Of a DNA stretch of 64,000 nt, positions 23,060 through 33,194 are shown piece by piece. The notes beneath the pieces were generated by a model. That model made no database searches. It saw only the letters and a program-made list of their open reading frames with translations, and had not been told where the DNA came from. A program made the translations under genes and the position numbers. Location: assembly GCA_021234155.1 (NCBI GenBank), contig JAJEKV010000010.1, positions 22,160,833 through 22,224,832 of the forward strand, in the 5' to 3' direction. Position 1 is the first letter of the stretch; each line of letters starts with the position of its first letter. This DNA comes from Isoetes taiwanensis (Eukaryota > Streptophyta > Lycopodiopsida > Isoetales > Isoetaceae).

Positions 23060-23980
23060 TTATTCATATGTGAACACATCAATTTGTTCACCTAGATCAT
23101 GCTCAATGTCATCTATCTCATCAGCATCTAGATGTAAACGAAGAGCCAAACCTCTAATTGCTTCAGAATGATCATGTGCATGTCCAATAATTTCTTCATC
23201 TTCAGTGTAATCCTCATCATGAACATGAACATGGATTGGCGAATTAAATGGAGATCGGAGCACATAATTCGCTTCTTTGTCAACCTCCTCTCTTCGTGAA
23301 AGTGCTAATGGCGATTCGAAAGAAACATGTTCATCCATATCATCCTCATGCAAATTACTTTCAAGATAACCTTCTCCCAAATATGCACCCTCCTCTTCAA
23401 TGTCTTCTCCTTCTCCTTCTCCTTCTCCTTCTCCTTCGTCATGCAATAATGTGTCATCATCGTCATTAGTGATGGCTAGAACAGCCTCGCGGTGGCCGCC
23501 ACCACCACCACCACCACCACCACCACCACCACCACCATCAACATCATCAGCAGATAAAGCAATTATACGTCGAGCTCTTGGTTGACAATGTACAACAATC
23601 CACCAGTTTGTGTCATTAGGATTCTCATGGATAAATATCTGCTCAACCTGACTTGGAAACACGAAAGGTTCTTTCATTTCAGCCAATACCTTTAAAGAAT
23701 CCACTTCCATAAATCTGGATGGATGAGTCCTAACTGTCTTGCCATGACCTCTATATACAACTTTGAACCATCGTGCCTTCAAGACATTGACATGAAATCG
23801 ATAATCCAACTCAATAATGTCTGTCAAGATTCCCACATAATCCAGGTTACTCTCTAGAAGATTGCGATCCCTGTTACTAGATTGACTTTTTTGTTCAAAT
23901 TCTGCGCTGATCCCTGAATCAAATGTAACCCTACACTTATCAACATTGTTGATGCGAAGATGCTGTCCATATGCCCACAT
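23060..23980 (-). CDS. DUF4216 protein of the CACTA element, 306 aa
   Basis: An uninterrupted frame opens MWAYGQHLRINNVDKCRVTF. NVDKCRVTFDSGISAEFEQ, DYVGILTDIIELDYRFHVNV, KARWFKVVYRGH and PFVFPSQVEQIFIHENP match the DUF4216 domain found at the C-terminus of CACTA transposases. Residues ~154-167 are a glycine run encoded by a CCACCA-type microsatellite (23499-23540), followed by a GEGEGEGEGE stretch and acidic, His-containing sequence (HVHVHDEDYTEDEE) to the stop. The domain is probably the last exon of the transposase rather than a separate gene: a pyrimidine-rich acceptor context lies just upstream at about 23985-24010 on this strand. This is the best-preserved frame in the element. Confidence 0.8.
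   Translation of the reverse strand: MWAYGQHLRINNVDKCRVTFDSGISAEFEQKSQSSNRDRNLLESNLDYVGILTDIIELDYRFHVNVLKARWFKVVYRGHGKTVRTHPSRFMEVDSLKVLAEMKEPFVFPSQVEQIFIHENPNDTNWWIVVHCQPRARRIIALSADDVDGGGGGGGGGGGGGGHREAVLAITNDDDDTLLHDEGEGEGEGEGEDIEEEGAYLGEGYLESNLHEDDMDEHVSFESPLALSRREEVDKEANYVLRSPFNSPIHVHVHDEDYTEDEEIIGHAHDHSEAIRGLALRLHLDADEIDDIEHDLGEQIDVFTYE
23499..23540. repeat. (CCA)n microsatellite encoding poly-Gly
   Basis: About 14 CCA/CCACCA units on the + strand read as a glycine run on the minus strand. A shorter TCTCCTTC repeat nearby (23404-23438) gives the GEGEGE stretch. Confidence 0.9.
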
Positions 23981-24384
23981 TGAAGTATAGAATCGCGCCT
24001 AGAACCAAATTATAATAGTTATGAGTAATACAATATAAAGAGAATGAAATTTAGGACCAGAGATTTATAATTTTTTACCTTCTTGCTACAACCAAGGGCA
24101 AGCTCATAATCATCATCTGGAATACCTTGGCCACGATCTTTAGCTTCGTCCATACGAGCCAACAACCATGCATTATCCATAACATCTGGTAAACTAGATT
24201 GTCCCATTGATCGTCCCGTTGACCTTCTATGTGCATCCTCGTTAGCAATTTCATATATGTCCCTCCACGGTTGCAAATCTGCAGTATTATTAAGGACAAA
24301 TGTGCTTATAGCAATAAGCATATCATCACTCAAACTTCGTTCTACTCCATTACCTTGTAATACTTCTGACGTAATCTCTTTGAG

Positions 24385-24609
24385 TTATTTCTTTTCCCAC
24401 AATTTAGGAGCCTCTGGATGGCATGAGATAGTAGCATTATTTAGATAAAATAACGTTTCTTGGACAAGATGGCCTTCAGCCATACAACCCTCCGGTTTTG
24501 CCATTTGACGCACAAAGTTTTTGAGCACCTTCATGTAGCGCTCTAGAAAGAACATCCATCTGCTGGGAGCAGGTCCTGCCAACCTTATCTCATTTGGAAT
24601 ATGCATCAA
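24385..24609 (-). CDS. DUF4218 region of the CACTA transposase
   Basis: The frame includes HIPNEIRLAGPAPSRWMFFL, ERYMKVLKNFVRQMAKPEGC and MAEGHLVQETLFYLNNAT. This is the DUF4218 block that follows the TNP2 core in CACTA transposases (H-x-x-x-EI-x-x-x-GP-x-x-x-RWM-x-x-x-ERYM and AKPEG-x-MAEGY-x-x-E). A short upstream frame (24639-24917, containing DSTRSIIFRLGKFARWVSSK and EEEVIILLCDIEKEFPTSF) supplies the preceding IVxLLCxLExxFPPSFFD-like sequence. Confidence 0.75.
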   Translation of the reverse strand: MMHIPNEIRLAGPAPSRWMFFLERYMKVLKNFVRQMAKPEGCMAEGHLVQETLFYLNNATISCHPEAPKLWEKK

Positions 24610-24775
24610 GAGATGTACATATGTATGTAAGCACCTTGTTAATTATGTGTATAACTGCTAGAAATAAAACTGTACTCGTAGTTGCTACGTATGATTGCAT
24701 AAGGTTTCTTTAGTAGTACCTGGAGGTCAAGAAAACTGGTGGGAAATTCCTTTTCAATGTCACAAAGCAGTATAA

Positions 24776-25647
24776 TCACTTCCTCCTCCACTTTTGATAT
24801 CTCGGCCACTTCAATTTCTTTGGAAGAGACCCACCTTGCAAATTTACCCAATCGAAATATAATACTCCTTGTGGAGTCAAGAAGTCGCCGATCACACATG
24901 GAAGAATATGCTTCCAAGAAATGAAAGCATAAGAACCAAAGTATACCTGACGAAACTTATGCCAATCATGTGTCTTTAATCCAGCGAGGCTACCTTTTTT
25001 AGTAAATGCCTTTCTCAAAGAAGCCCCATATCCGGTTGGTGTGCGCACCTTTGCTATCCTCTTGTTCACTTCGGCCTGTTGTTTCTTTCCTAGAACCCAT
25101 GCACCTTGTTTCCACGTCAGAGTCTTCTTGCCTACCCTCCTGATGGGCCAATATTTCCTTTTTATTTTTTGCTCTTTCAGATCCATCCTAGCACCCAAGG
25201 TTTCCCATTCTCCTGTTAAATGCTGCCAAAGAGAATGAGAAACATTCTTGAAAATGTGCATAGGGTCTAGTAAATGGACCAACTCCAAGTCGTCCAGTAC
25301 TCCAACCTATAAAAAATTGATAACCTCTTCATTCCAGGAGGAGTTTTTGCATTGGAATCCTTATAACCAGTCAAATAATCCACATTGAGATTCATCTTCT
25401 GCCAAGCATCCAACCAATCTTTGGGTGTCCATCGCTTTGGCTTCGGCATCTCATTAGAGCCACGTGCAGAATGGCCCTCTGGCAAGTACTTTTTATGCCC
25501 CAAATATATTTGTTTCTTCAGATGTTTTGACCTATAAGAGGTTAAGCTAGTCCCACAAGATGGGCATCCACATGCACCACTTGTTTGTAGACCTGCAATA
25601 AAAATGGAAGGTAAAGTACTAGAGTAATAACTAATATGATTTTGCAC
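24776..25647 (-). CDS. TNP2-like transposase, C-terminal core exons
   Basis: Two overlapping minus-strand frames make up this part. The first (25267-25647) has CGCPSCGTSLTSYRSKHLKK and QIYLGHKKYLPEGHSAR, matching the ACP-C...SKHLKK-x-YLGHRRFLP block of CACTA transposases. It runs to KDSNAKTPPGMKRL. The second (24776-25288) has LLDPMHIFKNVSHSLWQHL, the equivalent of the DVMHIEKNV block, then VRTPTGYGASLRKAFTKKGS, GLKTHDWHKFRQVYFGSYAF and the block ending LPCVIGDFLTPQGV. The Asp and His of LDPMHIFKN are where the family has conserved acidic and His residues. An intron or frameshift separates them near 25290-25310. Confidence 0.75.
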
Positions 25648-25835
25648 TCTTACTATATCATACCTGAAGCTTCAGAAAAACCTGGATAATCATGAAGAGT
25701 AAAGCATAACATCCCATGGAATGTAAAGTCATGTGGAGTTTTAGAGATGTCGTACATATGCACTCCCTTCCACAAAACTTCAAGTTCTTCTACTAAAGGT
25801 TCTAAGTATACATCCATATTTTTCATTTTGTACTT

Positions 25836-26450
25836 TCATGTAATAGCCCATTTTATGCTTAATGCAAAGTAAAAATAACTCATATACACATACGTACCTG
25901 GAATGATCAAAGTCAGCATGATGTGGCCAGGTTTTGTGGCCATCCATGGTGGGATATTATAATTCACAATCGCCACAGGCCACACACTATGCGAGGATGA
26001 TCTAGTCCCCCATGGGCAAACACCATCAATCCCTAGCCCAAGCCTAACATTGCGAGGTTCCAATGCAAATATGGGCCACCTCTCTTCTATATATTTCCAC
26101 AAAGTCCCATTAGCAGGTATTCTCATTTTTCCATCAGTGCTACGATGCCGTGCATGGTAATCCATGTAATCTGCTAGGGTTGATGATCGAAACATATGAC
26201 GAAAGCGAGGAATTATAGGCATATGACGTAAAACCTTTTGTGCCACCTTTGTCTTCCTACCTTCTTCATAACGTGCTTCTTTACACATTGGACATGAATC
26301 ATGGTTTGCATAGTCTTTGCAAAATAAGATACAATCATTGACACATGCATGCACAACATTATACTCCAGTCCCAAGGATCGTAATAGTTCTTTAGCTTTC
26401 CGTCTAGATTTTGGAAGACAATGATCATCTGGTAATATCTTATTAAGCAA
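25836..26450 (-). CDS. TNP2-like transposase, core exon
   Basis: The 204-residue frame matches the transposase family tnp2 pattern. It has LPKSRRKAKELLRSLGLEYN, HACVNDCILFCKDYANHDSC followed by CPMCKEARY (the zinc-type CP-x-C motif), KVLRHMPIIPRFRHMFRS, ADYMDYHARHRSTDGKMR, PANGTLWKYIEERWPIFA, then NVRLGLGIDGVCPWGTRSSS and VAIVNYNIPPWMATKPGHIM. The Asp in GIDGVCPWG corresponds to the conserved D of the TDGF-P-G block in the family. The frame reads on into apparent intron after LIIPGTYVY, where TACGTA suggests a donor site. The N-terminus joins an upstream exon (26518-26868) that includes ASTPLFPNARVSRLATCML. Confidence 0.85.
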   Translation of the reverse strand: MLNKILPDDHCLPKSRRKAKELLRSLGLEYNVVHACVNDCILFCKDYANHDSCPMCKEARYEEGRKTKVAQKVLRHMPIIPRFRHMFRSSTLADYMDYHARHRSTDGKMRIPANGTLWKYIEERWPIFALEPRNVRLGLGIDGVCPWGTRSSSHSVWPVAIVNYNIPPWMATKPGHIMLTLIIPGTYVYMSYFYFALSIKWAIT

Positions 26451-26517
26451 ACTATAAAAACATCAAGTAAGTATATCTTCATATGAACTCCCCTCCCACA
26501 CCAAAATAAAGAATGAA

Positions 26518-26868
26518 TTATATATACATACCTGAAAAGTTCGGACACACTATTGTTGCTTGTTGGAGATTTAGAATAAGCATACATGTGGCAAGGCGAG
26601 ATACACGGGCATTTGGGAACAATGGTGTGCTTGCCTCATTATGGAGATATGTTGCCTTATCAATGCATGGCTCATCATCTACTTGGGCACCATCATTTTT
26701 TGCACCACTATTGGCTTCTTGGTTTATTGGAAAAAAAATTGTGATCATATCGTGAATTGCCTCCTCGCCAAACAAAAGTACTATGCGAGCTAGACGCTTC
26801 ACTAGGTGACTATATGGCCACATAAAGATGTATAAGAAGTGAATATAAATGGAAGAATGAAGATACAC
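26518..26868 (-). CDS. TNP2-like transposase, N-terminal exon
   Basis: The informative part is DDEPCIDKATYLHNEASTPL followed by FPNARVSRLATCMLILNLQQ, which corresponds to the A-x-PLYPGC-x-FSKLS region before the TNP2 core, with the usual Gly-Cys replaced. A Cys-rich signature is absent. The residues before about position 20 (MYLHSSIYIHFLYIF) look like untranslated or intron sequence read through, so the true start is uncertain. Confidence 0.6.
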   Translation of the reverse strand: MYLHSSIYIHFLYIFMWPYSHLVKRLARIVLLFGEEAIHDMITIFFPINQEANSGAKNDGAQVDDEPCIDKATYLHNEASTPLFPNARVSRLATCMLILNLQQATIVCPNFSGMYI

Positions 26869-26884
26869 AAGACATGTTACAAGT

Positions 26885-26938
26885 GTGACGTTCCAGGGAA
26901 ATATACGCCATAAATACGTATATTTCCAGGTCCGTCAC
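26885..26938. repeat. Inverted repeat GTGACG...CGTCAC
   Basis: Arms at 26885-26907 and 26917-26938 pair through GTGACG, CC-GG and GGAAATATACG with a 9 bp loop. It marks a sudden change from the CACTA flank to GC-richer sequence, and might be the edge of another element. Confidence 0.6.
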
Positions 26939-28900
26939 TATACAAGTCTATCTTCATAGCCTTGTATACCATAGATTGTGGCACTAGGGGGCATGACTAA
27001 GTTATTCATATAACTTAGCCAACCTTAGGTTAATACCATTTTCCATGTGGCCTTAACCTATTGGGCACCTGCCACACGGACTTATTGGAGCCATGTGGCA
27101 TAACATGTGAACCCTAACCTATAAAGGCCTAAACCCTAACCCTAGGCCTCTTTTCTGGCTCCAACAGTCTGGGAACCTTCTTCGCGCTCGAAACTCCGTT
27201 TCGAGAATCGTCTGCTGTGGCACAACATAGTGTGGCAGCCCCCAGAGCGTGAGCACATCAGCAGGAGTGGGAGCTACCTCAAACACCTTGAAGATCATGG
27301 AGACGTCAGGATTGGGAGGGAGTGCTTCTGGAGCAGGTATGTGGAGTAGTGCTCTTAGTAGTCCATCTGGAAGTTAGCACTCCAGATGGGTTAGCATGTC
27401 GTATCTAGAGTAGAGCCATCCTAGAACCCCTATTCAACATCTTGAACCCTAATCAAGGAACCCTAACTGTAAGTTAGATATGTATGATTAGGTTAAGATG
27501 TTCTTATGATGATTATCATGTTATGATGCTATGTGTGTTGGTTGATCATGTTTGCTCCTCTTGTATTGGAAAGGGGGGTAGAGACCTAGTAGCCATTATG
27601 TAGTATGCTCCTAGTCTGGATCCCTTAGTTCCTATTAGTTGCGGCCTGTGCATAGGAACCCACCGGGCTATGCAAGCTATGGTGTGACTCATCACTACAC
27701 AACGGGGCTAGAGGCGAGATGGAGGGAGGATCCCTGCCAAGTGGGGGCTACGGGGGATCCCATAGTGGGCTAGGCTTATGGTCGGTCACTTCGTGTGGGC
27801 CGAGCATGGGTCCGACACCTCCTGGGGCGATGGTGTCGCCCCTCCTCAAGAAGAGTTGCAAGTGTCAGCTTGGCTCTTGTTTTGGGGGGTTCAGTCGGGT
27901 ACGAATCGTGTGTCGCCACGATTCTCTAGCCGCCCGTGGAGCCTCTAGACCCCGGGAAGGGGAGATGCAACCCTTCCTACCTCGAGGGACCAGGGAGATG
28001 CAACCTGGAGTAGTCCCGATGGGTGATGCCATGGGATTGCGTATCCGGAAGGCTAGAGTCATGCCAGAGCCTGATCTAGCCCATCTGCAAAGTATGCACA
28101 GGAGGGGCGGATGGAGTGGTCAACCCTAGCCATTGTCTTATGCCAGCCCCGCCATTGTTATGACTCGGTCTGTTCTATCTTGAGGCCTTACTAGTCAGTC
28201 GACTTCCCTATGTGTCGGAGCCACGGGTAGGAGCTCTCATATTTTATGGCATATGATTATGTTCTTTGCACCTATGGATATGTGGATGAGCTACCCTTCG
28301 AGGTAGTATGTTGTATTGCTAGTTACTAGTTCTGACGATGTTTATGCTTCCGCTGTGATAGGAGCCCGTAGGGGAAGGGCACGCAAGACACCTTCGTGTC
28401 CCCTTCCCGCACTACGATCATCTCAGAGTGCGGGATAGACGGAGGGCCCGTGCGGTTGCAGGACCGGATGGGGGATTTCCTGCCGAGTATACGGCCGGGT
28501 GCCGTATGTTTAGCAGTGACCAAGAGCTAGCCCTGACCACATCCCTGAATAGGTAGACTAACTGGCCTAGCTATGAATGGAATGAGAATTCCAGTCTTGA
28601 GGCGCGGAACGTGGGAGAAATTTTTTTCCCATTAGTAGGGTCTAATTAGATTAAGTATAGTCTAAGTGGTAGAAATAATATAGTCAAAAGAAACCTTCTA
28701 GTAAATTTGAGCTCAAGTTGTTCATGAACCGCACCTTTCAAGTGAAAACTTGAGTGAGAAATCGCTCAAAATAAAGCTTGAAAGAAAATGGCGTGAAATG
28801 ACCACTACTTGGCCCAAAAGGAATTAGGAAATTTTGAGAAATAGTTAAGTGATTAGGGGAAGTATCTTAATTATTAACCCATAGTTATAATAAAATTTAC
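26939..28900. other. Unassigned, partly GC-rich, LTR-like stretch
   Basis: About 2 kb without a recognisable gene. It has a telo-box-like AAACCCTAACCCTAGG at about 27129, GC-rich blocks at 27640-28130 and 28350-28510, and the look of a retrotransposon LTR or leader (GGGGAGATGCAACCCTTCC echoed by CAGGGAGATGCAACCTGG). I could find neither the matching second LTR nor a primer-binding site, so an LTR assignment is only a suggestion. The ORF at 27719-28129 is Gly/Arg-rich and not similar to anything I know. Confidence 0.3.
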
Positions 28901-28902
28901 TC

Positions 28903-29800
28903 TTAAGAAAAAGTAGCTATTAAACCTATAGAAGCGCCTCTACTCCCTAAAAGTTTCCAAATGGTAGCTTGAGCCTCTCCTTTACCCTTGTAAGGCGAAT
29001 TATAAGCTAATCTCTGAAGCTGCCATAAGAGTATCCACCGAACGATCAGCCGACGAGATCGATCCAAGGGAGTCGCGAAGATAGAGGCAAGATTGCTCGA
29101 AGAGGCCACCATCAGGGAAGCTAAGTTGTTAGGAGGACCAATCAAGTAGCTAGGAAGGTTGGAGGCTCCAGCTTGCACCGGAACGTTGAAGCACTCATGG
29201 TGGGCGGCGACAAGCAAATTCTTGAGGCCCTGCGACCTAGGCCAGACGACGAACTTGGCCACTCAAGCTCTTCAGATAAATCGTTTCACTCGTGGAGGAG
29301 CAACCCCAGCAATAGGGATAGCAGGGAAAGAGCAAATAGCAAGAGCAACCTCGGCAGTACGAGCAACCCAAGGAGCAGGAACATCAGCAAGGGGAGCGAG
29401 CAATCAATACGGAAGAAAAGGAAGGAAGAGACGTAGGCAAGGGAGAAACGAACAAAGAGGCGTGAAGCTAGGTGTAGGGGGAGCATGGTTATCGAAGAAC
29501 CACAGCCGGATGAACTGCAGGAGGATGAGCCCGAGGAGGAAGGACCACACCAACAAGAGGGGGGAGCAAGAGGCTAAAGAAGAAGAGGAGGAGGAGGCCG
29601 AAGAACAGACGAGGCCTACGCTCGGCAACCATATCCAATGCAGTCCAAGGAGGGCAACATCAGCAAGATGCTACTTGAAGCTGGAGCAAGATATAGAGTA
29701 CGAGAAGAAGAAGGCAACATGCAAGATTTATCTCCGCCAATGGATCTGACAAGGTAGCCGAACACGGTCGAAAAGCAAGCCACCACCACCTCGACTCGAT
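28903..29800. other. Unassigned low-complexity coding-like stretch
   Basis: Overlapping frames on both strands are all biased by purine-rich AGGAGGAG / GAAGAAGAAG sequence (for example Arg/Glu-rich on the + strand at 29159-29749 and Leu/Ser-rich on the minus strand). No frame shows a domain I recognise. It directly precedes the histone-like remnant and could be its decayed upstream region. Confidence 0.3.
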
Positions 29801-29814
29801 TCTCCGAAGAAGGT

Positions 29815-30181
29815 CTGCCATGGGGCAAATCCCCAGCACAGTAGAGCTGCTCAGCATATTCGGCATTGCCAACAACGTACCAGTTGATGATCCAGAAACT
29901 CTCTTTTCGAGTGCCTACATCAAAGGTCTATCCAGAAGTTCAAGATGGGCGACGACTACCGAACCACATCAACGATGGCGGGGTCTCACCAGGAAGCGGC
30001 CAAAGCCGAGGAGGCCAAGACCTGCACCCTTGACGGTCCGAGCCCTGTAGGAGGCAGCAGAGGCGGAGCTGGTACAACCTTTTTGAAGGAGGGCAACTTA
30101 TGCACAATCCACGCCAAGAGGGTGACCGTAATGCCCAAGTATCTCCACTTGGCGCGGAGGATCCACAAGGAGTACCCTTGA
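29815..30181 (+). pseudogene. Histone H3-like fold remnant, frame-broken
   Basis: The final frame ends LCTIHAKRVTVMPKYLHLAR followed by RIHKEYP and a stop, a clear match to the H3 loop-2/alpha-3 end ([22 protein letters not shown]) but with a different last five residues. Immediately before, in another frame, RAL-stop-EAAEAELVQPF matches the H3 alpha-2 block ALQEAAEAYLVGLFE with the Gln codon read as TAG. Further upstream are IRHCQQRT (like IRKYQKST) at about 29855-29880, QLMIQKLSFRV (like ELLIRKLPFQR), and QKFKM (like QDFKT). The whole core is in order but spans three frames. About 20 extra codons lie between loop 1 and alpha-2. It could be a divergent H3 variant, even a CENH3-like one, or a pseudogene; it lacks the Trp expected in loop 1 of plant CENH3. 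Confidence 0.55.
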
Positions 30182-30360
30182 ACCTCCTAAATTCTGTACC
30201 TGTAATTAAAATTTTGGTGTAATATAACTTCTTGTCTTGAAGAATTGATGTGCAAAGGTAGTTAGTTAAGTCAGATTGTACTAAAATGTTTTGTATTTAA
30301 CTTGCAATAGTTCAATTATTCCACCCCTATTTAGAAAAATTAATTTTCGGGGCAAAACTG

Positions 30361-30613
30361 GCGAAACCGGAAGGGTCCGCGCCAAACCCCCTTCCAAACG
30401 CTTCGGAAGGCCCTTTCGCGCGAACCCTTCCGATTTGGCCTCTGGACGTCCATTTTGCTAAGGAAAAGTTGCATGCTAAGCTAGAATTGATCAATTAGTC
30501 ATGTTAGGATCTTTCAAACCTTAAAAATTCGTCAAATTTGTTTCAAAATTGCGAAACCGGAAGGGTCCGCGCCAAACCCCCTTCCAAACGTTTTGGAACG
30601 CCCTTTCGCGCGT
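30361..30613. repeat. 62 bp direct repeat pair
   Basis: GCGAAACCGGAAGGGTCCGC begins at 30361 and again at 30551. Similarity runs about 62 bp to GCCCTTTCGCGCG in both. Each copy also contains CCTTCCAAACG-(CTTCGG or TTTTGG)-AA, a short self-complementary segment in the first copy. Confidence 0.85.
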
Positions 30614-30723
30614 ACTATCAATGGGTTTGTCAACTATGGTTTATAAACATCTCGGAGTAAAATTCAAGCTTGAAAGGATTAAATTAAAGTTGAGTGCCAA
30701 TAATTAGGCTAGAAGAAGTCATG

Positions 30724-30830
30724 AAGGGGATAAACACCCCTGAGAGCCCATTACCTCAGATAAATGGGCGAGCCCGGATGGGCGAGCCCATTTATCTGAG
30801 GTAATGGGCGAGCAGGGGTTTTATCCCCTT
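30724..30830. repeat. Foldback, ~45 bp imperfect arms with 24 bp perfect core
   Basis: The 24 bp at 30746-30769 (GCCCATTACCTC...) is the exact reverse complement of 30786-30809. Pairing extends outwards through GGGGT/ACCCC and AAGGGGATAA/TTATCCCCTT. The loop is only about 16 bp. It resembles a small foldback or MITE-type element. Confidence 0.85.
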
Positions 30831-31037
30831 TAACCGGGAGGTCCGAGGCAATTTTGCCCCTGGTTCAAGCCATTAAGAGAACAGTCGAAAATCCAAGAGG
30901 CCCTTGTTGGACAGATTCGGAGATCAGAAATCCAAGAGGCAAAGCAGAAAGCCCATCACAAATCCAGCCCATTAGCGCATCATCTGGATGATCAATAGAG
31001 CAGCCTGTTTACCAGCACCCTGTTCTTGAATAAGCAG

Positions 31038-31091
31038 CCTGTTTATCATGATAAACAGGCAGCAAGCAGCCTGTTTATCATGATAAACAGG
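31038..31091. repeat. Two 22 bp perfect palindromes in tandem
   Basis: CCTGTTTATCA plus its own reverse complement occurs at 31038-31059 and again at 31070-31091, separated by CAGCAAGCAG. A third half-copy (TTGTTTATCA) follows at about 31095. Confidence 0.9.
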
Positions 31092-31519
31092 TAGCTTGTT
31101 TATCAAAACCGTGATCAGCACATTATGGCTAATAATCGTTCTACATCTAACGGCTGGGATCTAAAATTGTCGAGGACCTGCCGGTTAAAGGTCGATAATA
31201 AAGTCTTGTTTGTTCAAGTCGAATTCAAGTGAGTTGCACTATGACCTTATTGATCCAATCCCTAGGCTTTCTAAGCTTAGAAGCTTCAACTTTGTTGTTC
31301 CACGCTATCTTATAAGAGGATGTTCCTCTTGAGTCTTATGCCCGATTGTAAATACAAAGGGTGGCAAAGATAACTTAGCTAATGACCTATGCCTCTGTTC
31401 TTTTTGTAGCCATAGCATATTTCTCTTGTAGGAAGCTCTATTTGTATAGCATGCAGTTTCAAGATCATGACCACATGCACGATGCTTGCTAGTAGAAAGA
31501 ATCATAGTAGAGATTCCAG

Positions 31520-32020
31520 AGGCAGCCATTGATGGGAATAGAAGTATACCATCAATTTCTCTATCAATCACATATATCATGTACAATAACAAAAAGACGC
31601 CGAGAGACCATTGAGCACTGCTTTGTCCTATGCACAGAGGTAGGGGCAGCTTGGTCCTGGGTGAGAGCCCTCTTTGGGTCTTCACTGTGTAGTCAGAAGC
31701 TTCTCATGGGAGTTTTTAATAGCAGTTGGTCAGTGGCCAAGCAGCAGGCGTTCCATTTATGCAGAGCTTGGCTTCTGTGGTTGATTTGGAAAAGACGGAG
31801 AGCGAAGGTCTTCCAGAATGCAGTGCTTAGCCCTTTTCGGTTGGTTCCGATCTTGAGGCATAAGTTGTGGCAGGCTTACCAAGTCTCAAGCTTGTCTGGC
31901 ACATTCCTACAGATTGTGAATCATGATGGGCACTTCATTTCTTAGCACCACACTTATCATTCTACTTGATCACATTCTAGTGGTTTAATATATTCCTATA
32001 TTCTTCAAAAAAAAAAACAA
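31520..32020 (+). mobile_element. 5'-truncated LINE tail (reverse-transcriptase zinc-binding region)
   Basis: From about 31590 the + frame reads ETIEHCFVLCTEVGAAWSWV, then AFHLCRAWLLWLIWKRRRAK and VFQNAVLSPFRLVPILRHKL. This matches the zf-RVT region and C-terminus of plant LINE ORF2 (E-x-x-x-H-x-FF-x-C...WxxW and a W-x-LWKxRN-like block). It ends in an A-rich run at about 32008-32026 (11 A, C, 5 A), the expected 3' tail of a 5'-truncated LINE insertion. Confidence 0.75.
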
Positions 32021-32026
32021 AAAGAT

Positions 32027-33150
32027 CTTTATTTCTTTGTTAAGAACTCGAGAGAGCCAATGCGCAAAAAATATCATCAATGACACTAGAATCGTACTCC
32101 CTCTAGCACAAGGGCGATTCACTTTCGGGTGCCATACAATGTGCCTAAGTGACTCGTGTGGGAGTTAGGGGATCTTTAGCCACTACTTTGGAGTAAATTG
32201 TGTATGGAAGGGGTCAAATTTGCCTTTCAAAATATCGTATACATGGGTGTTTTGGGTCACCCTCTTCATGCACACGTAAGTGCATTCCCGGGCTGTAGCA
32301 TTGAAAAATGCAAGCTCCTGGCCCATTAAGTCTGTTGTTTCGTATTCCTGCAACATTCAAAGTTCAAAAACTCACACTACACATTAGAAAAAATAAAGGT
32401 GCATGTAAGGGTCCTTTTAATGCTTCACCTTTACTACTTATAAAACACTCGGCGAGATTTGTTCCATTGAAATAATCCATAGAAGGTAGTGAGACTGTTA
32501 CAGACGTACTTGAGGGTGGGTTCACCTTCACATCAAGTTGAAGACATGCTCTACAAATTAATTCCTATAACCTATATCTACGATCAAAAACTTGAGAACC
32601 TCAACATCAATCTGGGCCATCTTGTTCCTTAAACACACATCAAGTGCAGCATTGCAAGAAGGAAATTTTAAATTGAGTCCTGCTAGGATGGCAAAATAGG
32701 GAGAAAAACTTATCCACATAACATTCTGTGGGCACAGACACTTTCCATGAGTTCGCCTAGAAAGCCAATCCTTGTACTATTCTTCATGATCCATAATATA
32801 CAGCACAACAAAAAAGGAAACCTTTTCACCATTTGTCAAAGCAAAATGCAAGGCTTCCTAGCAGAGAACTTGGCCTGCGGGCACTTGCCTCCATACTCTC
32901 CATATTGCCCATTTTTATAGTTCAAACAAATATTTGGACCGCTAATTTTGATGTCACAATTGACAAAAAAAAACTTGTGGGCCAGGATTAAGTTTATTCC
33001 TAGGTTATTTTGTTTTATATTTCTTTTTGCATGGTTTAAAAACATGCTTGCATATTTGACACAGTTATGCAAATTTAGTTGTCTCTAAACTTTTAATGCT
33101 TGCCATCTTTTTTGGGTTGCCCCTAGGGGGGCAAACCCTCGTTTATTGGG
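32027..33150. other. No recognisable gene
   Basis: AT-rich sequence with stops in all frames. A minus-strand stretch at about 32160-32350 reads ECTYVCMKRVTQNTHVYDI-like sequence that could be a gene fragment, but I cannot identify it. Confidence 0.4.
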
Positions 33151-33158
33151 TTTGTGGG

Positions 33159-33194
33159 ATATACTGAGTATATGCTGGAATATACTCAGTATAT
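33159..33194. repeat. Small inverted repeat ATATACTGAGTATAT
   Basis: ATATACTGAGTATAT (33159-33173) and its reverse complement ATATACTCAGTATAT (33180-33194) flank a 6 bp loop. Confidence 0.85.

Larger units (their letters stand above)
23060..26870 (-). mobile_element. CACTA (En/Spm) transposon coding region, TNP2 type
   Basis: On the minus strand a spliced TNP2-type transposase gene reads from about 26868 down to 23060: N-terminal region (26518-26868), TNP2 core (25836-26450), C-terminal core (24776-25647), DUF4218 region (24385-24609), a linker (24019-24333) and DUF4216 region (23060-23980). This domain order is standard for plant CACTA transposases. I could not find convincing CACTA termini, so the outer limits of the element are unknown. 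The coding quality is better than in most of the window. Confidence 0.85.

Noticed and set aside
23248-23585. Plus-strand ORFs over the DUF4216 exon
   Set aside because: Opposite-strand shadows of a supported coding frame; the Pro run is the complement of the Gly run.
27719-28129. 136-residue plus ORF
   Set aside because: GC-rich, with Gly/Arg/Pro composition and no domain; an opposite-strand frame overlaps it.
29815-30181. Definite centromeric H3 (CENH3)
   Set aside because: The loop-1 Trp and the CENH3-type HARRVTLMRKDFELARRL end are missing, and frames are broken. H3-like is all I can support.
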